Source: Sva-07 sp963774765 (lineage in GTDB: Bacteria > Actinomycetota > Acidimicrobiia > Acidimicrobiales > Ilumatobacteraceae). Taken from it: 64,000 nucleotides of DNA. The notes under the pieces were generated by a model. The model had not been told where the DNA came from. It did no database searches and worked only from the letters and a program-made list of their open reading frames with translations. Both the position numbers and the translations under genes were made by a program. The number at the start of each line of letters is the position of its first letter. Within the stretch, counting starts at the first letter, position 1. The DNA lies in assembly GCA_963774765.1 (NCBI GenBank), contig CAVZGP010000031.1:1-64000 (forward strand), in the 5' to 3' direction. Below are positions 1 through 7,656 of this stretch, in pieces.

Positions 1-10
1 CGAGCCGGGG

Positions 11-40
11 TGAGGTGAGCCCGTCGTAGTGGTCCAGTCG
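11..40 (+). repeat. IS3 left terminal inverted repeat
   Basis: Thirty bases that pair with 1234-1262 in inverted orientation with one gap. The longest shared block is GTGGTCCAGTCG at the inner side and the tip is TGAGG. It defines the left edge of the insertion sequence. Confidence 0.85.
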
Positions 41-89
41 TTGTGCGACTCTGTTGCCCGGTGTTCGGGCAGGAAGAATCAACAACGAC

Positions 90-378
90 ATGACATCGAA
101 CAAGCGCCGGCGGCATACGCCGGATCAGATCATCCGCAAGCTCGCCGAGGGCAACAAGCTCCTCGCCGCCGGCCAGGAACTCGACGAGGTGTGCCGACAC
201 CTGGAGATCGCCGAGTCGACGTGGCATCGCTGGCTCGCCCAGTACGGCGGCATGAAGGCCAACGACGCGAAACGGCTCAAGGAACTCGAGGCGCGAGAAC
301 GCCCGGCTCAAGAAGCTGGTCGCCAACCAGGCGCTCGACATCGACATGCTCAAGGAGATCTCGGCGGGAAACTTCTGA
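90..378 (+). pseudogene. IS3 OrfA (HTH transposase subunit), frameshifted
   Basis: From ATG 90 the product begins MTSNKRRRHTPDQIIRKL and carries the N-terminal helix-turn-helix of IS3 OrfA proteins (about residues 10-60), which binds the IS ends. The conserved leucine-zipper segment (NARLKKLVANQALDIDMLK) continues in the +1 frame because one extra base sits near 293. The OrfA frame then ends at TGA 376-378. Just before this stop is GGGAAAC at 366-372 in X-XXY-YYZ phase, which would allow -1 slippage into OrfB. The family and the fused OrfAB strategy are established; the broken state is read from the sequence. Confidence 0.85.
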
Positions 379-1233
379 CCCCGAACCGCAAGCGCAGCGC
401 CGTGCACGGTGCTGCGCGACCGGTTCGGGGTCTCCGAACGTCGAGCCTGCACGGTGGTGGGCATCCACCGCTCCACGATGCGCCTGACGCCGCCGCCGAT
501 CACCGCCGAGGAGGCCGAGCTGCGCGCCTGGCTGCGCCGGTTCTCCACCGACCGGCCGCGCTGGGGGTGGCGACGGGCAGCCAAGATGGCCCGCCGAGCG
601 GGCTGGCAGGTCAACAACAAGCGCATCCGCCGGCTGTGGCGCGAGGAGGGCCTGCGGGTGCCGCAGCGCCGCACGCAAGAAGCGGCTGACCGGGATCGGT
701 GTCGCCGTCGGCGCGATGTGCCCGATTCGTCCGAACGTGATCTGGGCGATGGACTTCCAGTTCGACACCACCGCCGATGGCCGCACCCTGAAGATGTTGA
801 ACGTGATCGACGAGTTCACCCGCGAAGCCCTCGCGATCGAGGTCGATCGCTCCATCGACGCCGACGGCGTCGTCGACGTCCTGGACCGCCTCGCCCTCGC
901 AGCACGGGGCGCCGCGTCTACGTGCGCTTCGACAACGGTCCCGAGTTCGTCGCCCACGCCGTCGCCGATTGGTGCCGATTCAACAGCACCGGCTCACTGT
1001 TCATCGATCCCGGCTCGCCGTGGCAGAACGCCTGGATCGAGTCGTTCAACGGCCGGCTCCGCGACGAACTGCTCAACTCGTGGCGCTTCGACTCGCTGCT
1101 CGAAGCCCGCGTGATCATCGAAGACTGGCGGCTCGACTACAACGCCAACCGACCCCACTCCGCCCACGGCGAACTCACCCCAACCGAGTTCGCCCTACAG
1201 TGGACCACGACCCACCAACCCCAAGCCGCATAG
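379..1233 (+). pseudogene. IS3 OrfB (DDE transposase), frameshifted
   Basis: This is the catalytic integrase-like part of the IS3 transposase. It is spread over three frames: TPNRKRSAV (frame of 378), then LRDRFGVSERRACTVVG to about 670, then MCPIRPNVIWAMDFQFD from about 690 to 905, then RVYVRFDNGPEF to the stop at 1233. The DDE residues are seen in AMDFQFD, RFDNGPEF and WIESFNGRLRDELLN. The breaks need insertions near 405 and 673 and a deletion near 915. No single reading frame gives a working enzyme as the sequence stands. Family assignment is firm. Confidence 0.88.
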
Positions 1234-1262
1234 CGACTGGACCACCAAACGGGTCCCCCTCA
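1234..1262 (+). repeat. IS3 right terminal inverted repeat
   Basis: Mirror image of 11-40. Its outermost bases (TGA when read on the minus strand) also serve as the stop codon of the small membrane gene that ends at 1260, so the element was inserted inside or at the end of that gene. Confidence 0.85.
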
Positions 1263-1406
1263 ACCTCCGTAGCCCTCTCCCAAATCGCTGAGGGATCCTC
1301 CAAACAGGGCCGCGACGCCGCCGCCAACCACCGCGATTGCGAGAACAAGGACGACGGCGGTGACCATGACGCCAACGACTGCGGGTAGCCGCCGCTTCTC
1401 GCCCAT
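1260..1406 (-). CDS. Small single-pass membrane protein, possibly truncated by the IS
   Basis: A 48-residue product starting MGEKRRLPAVVGVMV, with a positively charged N-terminus, one strongly hydrophobic segment (about residues 8-37, valine/alanine/glycine-rich) and a short polar tail. ATG 1406 is chosen because AGGGGG lies about 8 bases upstream; the same frame is open further upstream without such a site. The stop codon TGA (1262-1260) is formed by the terminal bases of the IS3 element, so the original protein may have been longer. Function is unknown. It could be a chance ORF, but the ribosome site and membrane segment argue for a real gene. Confidence 0.5.
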   Translation of the reverse strand: MGEKRRLPAVVGVMVTAVVLVLAIAVVGGGVAALFGGSLSDLGEGYGG

Positions 1407-1845
1407 CGCAACCCCCTCGAATTGGACGCAGCCAGCACTGACCGTGCGTGCCGATGCTAGATCTGGCCGAGGCACATTTCAACCAGCGACGACGGCGGTA
1501 AGCCCTCCCGGTGTCGGCCCGTACCGAGCACTCCATAGTCCCGGCCCGCCCCGTCCGACAGGGGGACGCCAGTCGAACGATCTCGGGTTCGTCGGTACCT
1601 CGAATGGCGCTCGACGATCCAGTCTCAACTGACGGTCCTCAACCGGACGCGTGCGTCAACGGGTGAGTATGCAGCGGGTCGATCGTGCTCCGAGGTCACA
1701 CACATCGGCGGAAGCCGAGCGTGGAAGGGCTGGATCTGGACCGCGATCATCGCGCTTGGCGCGAACGAAGGGACCCGCGAGCTCCACCACCTCGCGGGAA
1801 TTCGTGGGCATGCGCCTCTCAGCAAACGTGATGGTTCGCTGAGGT
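1407..1845. other. Intergenic stretch without a recognisable gene
   Basis: About 440 bases between the small membrane gene and the 3' end of the large membrane protein. ORFs on both strands look arginine- and proline-rich and match nothing I know. The only structure seen is a short repeat at 1533-1569 that recurs at 29770-29809. Confidence 0.6.
1533..1569 (+). repeat. Short dispersed repeat, copy A (contains a hairpin)
   Basis: Starts CATAGTCCCGGCCC and ends with CGTCCGACAGGGGGACG, a small hairpin whose arms are CGTCC and GGACG. A close copy lies at 29770-29809. Both copies are intergenic and near insertion sequences. Its role is unknown. Confidence 0.5.
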
Positions 1846-3594
1846 TTACCCGCCTGTGAGCGGACTGGCAGCGACGACCGATGACCCTTGGCGGGCACGA
1901 GTGCTTTCACGGGGACCTCGACCGGTCCCCTTGGTCGGCGCCTCGGGGTTGCAGTCATCAACCGATCCGTCACCGATCAGCGGGTCCAGCGAGAACTCCG
2001 GTCGGAGACGAACGATTCCGGGTGTGGTGACGATGACTTCCACGAGGTCATCATCGGTGCGCACGACGCAGGCGCCATGGCCCTGCGCTGACCAGTAGGG
2101 CATGTACCAGGTGCGCACGAGCACCGACCCGGCCCGCTCGACGGTGAACACGATCTCGTCGGGTGACTCGCTGACGAGCCGCCCCGGGTCCTCCACGATC
2201 GGCACCGAGTCCACGACCTCCCAGATTCGCCAGTGTTCGGTAGTCCTCGCCAGCTTCAGCCACGGGAGACCTTGTTCGAGGAGTGCTTCCTCAGCGAGAC
2301 CACCCCCATCGATCTCGATGTCGGGTAACGCAATCCAACGAACGGCGTGCTCGTCGATCCAACGCCGGTACTCATCGGAGGTGAGGTCCTCGTCGTAGAG
2401 GACCTCGTTGCGATCCATGTCGGTCTGGCGTTCCCATCCACGAGCAATCGGAACCTCCGCAGCAATGTAGGTGGCCTCCCAGTGACCTGCCGTGAACGGC
2501 ACCTCGAGCCGGCCCGGTACACCGCCAGCGTGCGTGATGAAGTCGGTCACGGCGTCGTAATAGCTCGCCTCCGCCGCCGCGTCGTTGAGGTGATCGGCAG
2601 CGGCCACACCGGGCAACACCAACCACAGGGCAAGCGGAACACCGGCGGCAACCACCAGGGTCCGGCGCTGGGCCCACATCGATGCAGCGAACACAGGGAC
2701 AACGAAGAAGACCACCATCCGCGTCATGTTGCCGCCCACTGGATTGGCCACCACGAACAACGGAACAGTCGCAACGGCGCCGAGACCAGCCGACAACCGC
2801 ACCACCCGTTCGGTGGACGGCAACACGATGACGAGCGCAATGAACGCTGCCATGACGCCGACGAACGCTGCCCAACGAAACGGAAACACCCCCGGGTCCG
2901 GGAACAACACCGACGTCACCACGACGGGCGCCACGGTGACAACGAACATCGTGGCCGGAAGCCCAAATCGTGGGTGACCGCCACTGCGATGCTGCAGCCA
3001 CGCATCGATCAGCACGCCACCAAGCGCGAGAGCGAGAAACGCACCGGCCACCGGGCTGGCCAGCGAACTGAGCATCGCCGCCGCCACGGCCACGACCACC
3101 CACCGCCGGTGAAAGGCCACAAGTGCGACCAGGCCGAAAGCCAGCCCGAGCGCAAAAGGAAGGCGCCCGACCGCAAGATTCACAGCTGTGCCGACAGCGA
3201 ACCAACACGCTGCGAAAGCGCCCGCAACACCGAACCGACGCCACAGCAGGTCGGCAAGCGCAAACGACGCGAGAACACCACTCGCAATGCCGACGGCCAG
3301 CGGCCCGAACCACGAGGCCAGAGGCGGATACACGACGCTGTAGCCAAGTATGTAATGACCGGAATACCACTGGCCATTCCACAACGTCAGACCAACCTCA
3401 CGAAACAGCTCGATCCGAAACTGATGCGCCGGCCAATCCGAACCGCGCGCACCCGACAACGCCACAACAACTCCGAGCACCAGTGCCATCAGCGGGGCCG
3501 CGACAACCACTGCGAACGCGCCGCGGTCCTTTCGTCGTCGTGACAGCTCGCTGGACGGCAAGAACGATGCGGAGCACACAATGACCCTCGACAC
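1846..3594 (-). CDS. Large polytopic membrane protein (GT-C/PMT-like architecture), function unknown
   Basis: A 582-residue protein with a GTG start at 3594. The first hydrophobic segment is near residues 27-47 and roughly ten more follow to about residue 330. A soluble C-terminal part of about 240 residues comes after. The early loop after the first helix contains DWPAHQFR and later YSVVYPP, reminiscent of membrane glycosyltransferase-like proteins in which the first extracytoplasmic loop carries catalytic acids, but I cannot assign a substrate. It stands alone on the minus strand beside an IS110 remnant. The 3' end codes a low-complexity tail. Confidence 0.7.
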   Translation of the reverse strand: MSRVIVCSASFLPSSELSRRRKDRGAFAVVVAAPLMALVLGVVVALSGARGSDWPAHQFRIELFREVGLTLWNGQWYSGHYILGYSVVYPPLASWFGPLAVGIASGVLASFALADLLWRRFGVAGAFAACWFAVGTAVNLAVGRLPFALGLAFGLVALVAFHRRWVVVAVAAAMLSSLASPVAGAFLALALGGVLIDAWLQHRSGGHPRFGLPATMFVVTVAPVVVTSVLFPDPGVFPFRWAAFVGVMAAFIALVIVLPSTERVVRLSAGLGAVATVPLFVVANPVGGNMTRMVVFFVVPVFAASMWAQRRTLVVAAGVPLALWLVLPGVAAADHLNDAAAEASYYDAVTDFITHAGGVPGRLEVPFTAGHWEATYIAAEVPIARGWERQTDMDRNEVLYDEDLTSDEYRRWIDEHAVRWIALPDIEIDGGGLAEEALLEQGLPWLKLARTTEHWRIWEVVDSVPIVEDPGRLVSESPDEIVFTVERAGSVLVRTWYMPYWSAQGHGACVVRTDDDLVEVIVTTPGIVRLRPEFSLDPLIGDGSVDDCNPEAPTKGTGRGPRESTRARQGSSVVAASPLTGG

Positions 3595-3609
3595 GGCGAC
3601 AAGTAGGTG

Positions 3610-4092
3610 TCAGCGCAGACTAACCCTCGATAGTAGCCGAGCGTGGCGGTCAGTGCCGGGTCGTCGAACGGCATCCTCACGCTGGGTCGGCACCCGGATC
3701 GGGGTCAACAATCCCGCCTCGTGCAACACTGCCAACCGGCGGGCGTCACGCTTGTCTGTTCTGACCCGATCACCCGGCCCCTTCGGGATCAGCGACGGGT
3801 ACGACCACCACACAATGCACTCCCATCGACGACAACAATCGATGCAAGTCGTAACCGGTCGGCGCGCCTCGTAACACGCGGACACCCGGCCGAGGTGATC
3901 GAATCGTTGGAAGAACCGGCGCACCGAGGCTTCGTCAGCCGACAACGACTCCACCACAGGTAACCCGTCGCCACCAGTCAGCACGCCAGCGACAATCGTG
4001 TTCTTCGACACGTCCATCCCGACAACAACATCTGAATCCGAAACACTGGACCTGGGTTGGCTCCTCTCCGTATGTGGCTCCGCCCCCAGCAT
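3610..4092 (-). pseudogene. IS110-family transposase, N-terminal remnant
   Basis: The start of the frame, VVVGMDVSKNTIVAGVL, is the N-terminal RuvC-like DEDD segment of IS110 transposases. Farther on PSLIPKGPGDRVRTDKRDAR is the conserved mid-domain motif. In between, the family sequence (PTGYDLHRLLSSMGVHCVVV) is found in another frame, so there are two compensating frameshifts: one base lost near the YEA motif and one gained before PSLIPKG. The protein degrades after about residue 135 and the C-terminal transposase_20 part is absent. It is a dead fragment; its ends cannot be set exactly. Confidence 0.8.
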
Positions 4093-4572
4093 TGGTTCCG
4101 GAGACCACCTCAGAACTGCCCGCCCGCAGGGTCCTTCCCGGAATGAGTCACGAGTCTTCGGGGTTCATCGACCCATGCGCACCATCTCGATCGGCCGCAC
4201 CCTCGACGCCGAAGCGCCAGCGATCTGGGGATGTGCTTGCCGACTTCCCAGGTATCGCATCGTGGAACTCGGGCGTCAACGCAAGCCGGGCGACGAGCGA
4301 CGCCACCCTCCGGTGTCGGTCGACGCCGGCTGCCATGTTCGCGATGTGCTGGCGATCGAGGGCCCGACCTCCGGCATGCCGAATCTCGCAGCCTGGCTGG
4401 ACCACGATAAGCGACGTGCGATTCTTCTCGGAGCGATCGGCAGAGTCGAGTCCGAGCCGAGCTTGCTCGGCAGCTCCAGCCACATTCTCGTCGTTGCCCG
4501 GTCGTCAGCACCCAGCCGCGGCAGTCCCGACCTGGCGGCTGGCGACACTCGACCGTCGGCGATGATGGATCC
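4093..4572. other. Intergenic stretch, no supported gene
   Basis: About 480 bases between the IS110 remnant and the FlaR-like kinase. ORFs of 111-192 codons exist on both strands but resemble no family and have shadow-like composition. It may hold decayed accessory DNA. Confidence 0.5.
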
Positions 4573-5124
4573 GTGAACCGGGTGTCGGTGGTGGGAAACG
4601 CTGGCTCGGGCAAGTCCCGCCTCGCCGAACGCGTCGCGCAGGTTCTCGCCGTCACGTATGTCGAGCTCGACGCGATCCATCATCTGGCTGACTGGACACC
4701 GATCGATCCTGACGTGTTCGTGGCTCGGATCGACGAGATCACATCTACGGATTCTTGGGTCATCGACGGGAACTACCGGACCGTGGTGGTGGACGGACCG
4801 GTGTGGAAGCGAGCAGACACCGTCGTTTGGCTGGACGTTCCGCGTCACACCGTCATGTTTCAGGTGATCCGCCGAACACTGACGCGAATTGTCAGGCGGG
4901 AGCAACTGTGGAACGGAAATCGGGAGGTGTGGCGCACTCTGTGGTCGTGGGACCCGAACAAGTCGATCATCCGATGGTCCTGGACGCAGCATGCGAAATA
5001 TCGGGAGCGGTACGGCTCGGCGATGAATGCGCCGGAGTTCGTCCACCTCGACTTCGTGCGGCTGACGAGCCACAAGTCTGCAGGTCAGTGGCTTGACAGC
5101 ATCGGGCCTGCATCACCGGATTGA
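4573..5124 (+). CDS. P-loop nucleotide kinase-like protein (FlaR / topology-modulation family)
   Basis: A 183-residue protein whose P-loop GNAGSGKS is at residues 8-15 and whose ELDAIHHLADWTPID segment (about 32-46) is the hallmark of the adenylate-kinase-like proteins annotated as FlaR or topology modulation protein. DGNYR near residue 66 is also conserved. These proteins look like small-molecule or nucleotide kinases, but the substrate is not established. GTG 4573 puts the P-loop at the usual distance from the N-terminus. No operon partner is evident. Confidence 0.85.
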   Translation: MNRVSVVGNAGSGKSRLAERVAQVLAVTYVELDAIHHLADWTPIDPDVFVARIDEITSTDSWVIDGNYRTVVVDGPVWKRADTVVWLDVPRHTVMFQVIRRTLTRIVRREQLWNGNREVWRTLWSWDPNKSIIRWSWTQHAKYRERYGSAMNAPEFVHLDFVRLTSHKSAGQWLDSIGPASPD

Positions 5125-5663
5125 ATCGGCCCGCGATCGTGCGGTCGCGAATCTGGGGCTCGGGACAGCCCACACCAGCGCGCCGTCGACGTGTATGGCG
5201 GCGATGAGGGTCGCAGCATCGGTGCCGGTGACGCATCCGACGAGGAACCAGAAGTCGGCGAGGCTGAGATGGCTGGTCACATCGCTCGGGGGTCCGACGC
5301 GCTATCCGCTCGAGCGGGCGGGCGTTGCGCTCCGCTCGCTGATGAACCGCACCGCGAGGGCGGGGGCGCGGTCGACTACACCGACCGTGACGGCGCGATC
5401 GGACGGCTGGGCAACTTCGACCTTGGACGCGGCCGCCACCTGGCACGGGAGCTGACCCGACCAGACCCTGGGTGACCTCAGCGACTTCGACGCGCCACTG
5501 CGGCTCCATTTCGGTGCCGCCGACCCCGTCACCCCACCCGAGGTGATCGACACCGTCCGACAGCACTTCGCCGAACAAGGCGACTGCGAGATCGTCGTGC
5601 ACGACGTTCTGTCGGTAGGAGTGGGCGCCGATGCTCACGTCATCACCCTGGGCGCGCTGGGCT
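5125..5663. other. Gene-poor stretch with a decayed hydrolase fragment
   Basis: About 540 bases. The only recognisable content is the dienelactone-hydrolase remnant at 5474-5602. On the minus strand 5113-5301 has a coding-like composition (LADFWFLVGCVTGTDA) but is closed by an in-frame TAG at 5304-5302, so it is not a supported gene. Confidence 0.5.
5474..5602 (+). pseudogene. Dienelactone-hydrolase-family C-terminal fragment
   Basis: The reading DFDAPLRLHFGAADPVTPPE resembles the C-terminal part of dienelactone hydrolases, where a strand with HFG is followed by the catalytic Asp (AADPVTP). The region that should carry the final catalytic His is replaced by unrelated sequence and no upstream part is found. 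It is too short to be functional. Confidence 0.5.
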
Positions 5664-6050
5664 CTACTCCGAAGTGGCGTCGTACTCCATTGCGAGTGCG
5701 GGGTTCCCACCGGGGTCTTGGAACGCGATGAGGTGACCGACGCCGGAGATGGTGAACTTCTCCATCAGGATTCGGCCACCGGCGGCGAGGACGCGCTCCT
5801 TGGTGGCGTCAACATCGTCGACGCCGAAGGTGCACTCGAACCCGCGCGTGGGATCGGTGTCGAGGAGTTGGCGCCGCTGTTGTATCGCTCCCATCGGAGC
5901 GTTGCCGGAGGCATCCAGGATCTGCACGAATCCGGGTGGACCGTAATCCTGGAACTGCCAGCCGAACACCGAGGCGTAGAACGCCTGCGTCGCTTCGACG
6001 TCGTCGGTGTTGATGGCGAAGTGCGTCAGTTGAGGGTGCATGGGTGTCAT
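5664..6050 (-). CDS. VOC (glyoxalase/bleomycin-resistance-like) protein
   Basis: A 128-residue single-module VOC protein: HFAINTDDVEATQAFYASVF at the start of the fold, the DPTRGFECTFGVDDV strand in the middle and FQDPGGNPALAMEY at the end. Such proteins bind a metal and act on small molecules or sequester antibiotics; the substrate cannot be read. It starts 46 bases from the divergent AraC-type regulator at 6097, so the pair probably shares a control region. Confidence 0.85.
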   Translation of the reverse strand: MTPMHPQLTHFAINTDDVEATQAFYASVFGWQFQDYGPPGFVQILDASGNAPMGAIQQRRQLLDTDPTRGFECTFGVDDVDATKERVLAAGGRILMEKFTISGVGHLIAFQDPGGNPALAMEYDATSE

Positions 6051-6096
6051 CGTCGCCGATGCCGCCCCTGGTCAACATTCGATATTCTGACGAATC

Positions 6097-6843
6097 ATGT
6101 CGATTTTTCGACAGCCGGCCTCACGAGTTCGGAGCTACTCGATCTCACATCCACCGGGCCGGGTCGCGTTGCCGACCCAGCCGGGCTGGGACTACCTCGT
6201 CTTCGCTCACACCGGACTGTTCACAGCGCTGACCGAATCCGTTGCCTGGACTGTTCCCGCTCACCGGGCGCTGTGCGTGCCCGACGGGACACAGGTGCAG
6301 ATCGAAACAGTGGGACGCGCAGGCATCCGGTGTCTGTACCTCGACGCCCAACTCGGTGCGCTCGGAGATGCTCTTCGCGTCATCAGCCTCACACCGCTGA
6401 CCCGTGAACTCACACTCCACGCCGTCGATGCTGCACCGATGGACCTCACATCGCCAGCCGATGCCGCCACCATCACGTTGCTCTCCACGCAGATCGCTCT
6501 CGAACCTGGTGCTCCACTGCACCTGCCGTTGCCGGACGATCCAGTTGCGCGAGACATCGCACACGCGATCATGTCGAACCCCGCAGACCCGTTGAACGCC
6601 CGAATTCGGGCGGCACATGCGAATCGCAGAACGATCGAGCGGCACTTCAGCGCTGGAACGGGCATGAGCTTGGGCAAGTGGCGGCGACGCGCCAGAGTCC
6701 TCGCCTCAGTCAGTCGGCTGGCCGATGGCGACAATGTGACGAACGCGGCAGTCACCGTCGGCTACTCCACTCCGAGCTCGTTCGTCGCAGCATTCCGAGC
6801 CGAACTCGGTACTTCGCCACGGGACTTCATGCGCAACCAATGA
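6097..6843 (+). CDS. AraC-family transcriptional regulator
   Basis: A 248-residue protein with an AraC-type cupin sensor in the first 130 residues (PPGRVALPTQPGWDYLVFAH) and the two-helix-turn-helix DNA-binding domain at about 160-245. The diagnostic segments are NRRTIERHFSAGTGMSLGKW and GYSTPSSFVAAFRAELGTSP. It is divergent from the VOC gene and probably controls it or itself; the inducer is unknown. Confidence 0.9.
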   Translation: MSIFRQPASRVRSYSISHPPGRVALPTQPGWDYLVFAHTGLFTALTESVAWTVPAHRALCVPDGTQVQIETVGRAGIRCLYLDAQLGALGDALRVISLTPLTRELTLHAVDAAPMDLTSPADAATITLLSTQIALEPGAPLHLPLPDDPVARDIAHAIMSNPADPLNARIRAAHANRRTIERHFSAGTGMSLGKWRRRARVLASVSRLADGDNVTNAAVTVGYSTPSSFVAAFRAELGTSPRDFMRNQ

Positions 6844-6898
6844 GCGTGACCACCACGGCCAACCCCGCCAGAAGCGCACGCCTCCGGGCATGAAGATC

Positions 6899-7486
6899 TC
6901 ACAGTACGCCAGTTGGCGAGTCGGCGAAGTGATGGAGCACCACCGGTGAGCCGTCGGTTGCGGTGTCGACCACGGCGATGTCGGGCATACGGATCGATTG
7001 CCAGCAGGAGAAGGCAACATCGCTGTGAATCGCACCGAGTTCCACCAGCAGTGATGTCAGAACCCGACCACCGCTGCACACGACGATGTCGTCGTCGGGC
7101 CGGGTGAGGGCGATCGACTTCACCCCGGCGAGGAATCGAAGCCCTGCATCGCGCGATGGCTCCCAACCGACGGCCGGCGCGGACGTCGGCGATGCGAAGA
7201 GGTGACCGACGCTGGAGAGGAACTCCTCAGGGGGCAGCCAACCAGCTTCGGTTTCACGAAACGCATCGTCGATCGAGATGTCGATGCCGAGCCTTTCAGC
7301 GGTCGGCCGCAACGACTGCACCATCTTCGGCTCTGGGCCAGCTGCCAGAAATGCCGCGCCCGCGAGCCACGGCGACGATGCGAGGTTGGCCGCTTGGCGG
7401 TGTCCCTCGCCCGTGAGCCCCCACGTCGACGGATGCGCGGCGGCGTCGACCGCGGATCGGCAGTGCCGAACGAGAACCAAACACAC
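6899..7486 (-). CDS. Histidine-phosphatase-superfamily protein, atypical active site
   Basis: A 195-residue protein with a GTG start. The N-terminal LVLVRHCRSA corresponds to the RHG motif of histidine phosphatases (RHC here). The family acid motif FRETEAGWLP follows at about residue 80. The second catalytic histidine normally lies in a SHGG-type motif; here the matching place reads VVCSGGRV, so the His is missing. The protein may be inactive or use another residue. No linked genes suggest a substrate. Confidence 0.75.
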   Translation of the reverse strand: MCLVLVRHCRSAVDAAAHPSTWGLTGEGHRQAANLASSPWLAGAAFLAAGPEPKMVQSLRPTAERLGIDISIDDAFRETEAGWLPPEEFLSSVGHLFASPTSAPAVGWEPSRDAGLRFLAGVKSIALTRPDDDIVVCSGGRVLTSLLVELGAIHSDVAFSCWQSIRMPDIAVVDTATDGSPVVLHHFADSPTGVL

Positions 7487-7656
7487 ACTCTGAGAGTACG
7501 GCGTCCGAGGTGTGGCCGGTCACGGCGAGACAGCGTCCGCGTCGTCGCATGTCACGCGCACAGGATCCCGTGCTGCGGGCTTGCGGTGATTTGGCTGTGC
7601 GTGCACCACTGCGTTCGCCGATCCCGCCGGATTGGATCTCGACTGTCAGAACCGGC

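Larger units (their letters stand above)
11..1262 (+). mobile_element. IS3-family insertion sequence, complete ends, frameshifted transposase
   Basis: The element is bounded by matching terminal inverted repeats: a left end at 11-40 and a right end at 1234-1262, which share TGAGG at the tip, then CCCGT, then GTGGTCCAGTCG. Between them lie the two overlapping frames typical of IS3 elements: a helix-turn-helix OrfA, a slippery site, and a DDE integrase-like OrfB. Its 1252 bp are normal for the family. I see no clear 3-4 bp target duplication (left flank ends GGGG, right flank starts ACCT), so the insertion is old or the flanks have changed. At least four single-base indels break the coding frames as read, so it is either a dead copy or carries sequence errors. 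Confidence 0.9.

Noticed and set aside
5113..5301. Minus-strand coding-like segment with LADFWFLVGCVTGTDA
   Set aside because: It is closed at its 5' side by an in-frame TAG, has no start with a ribosome site and no recognised family.
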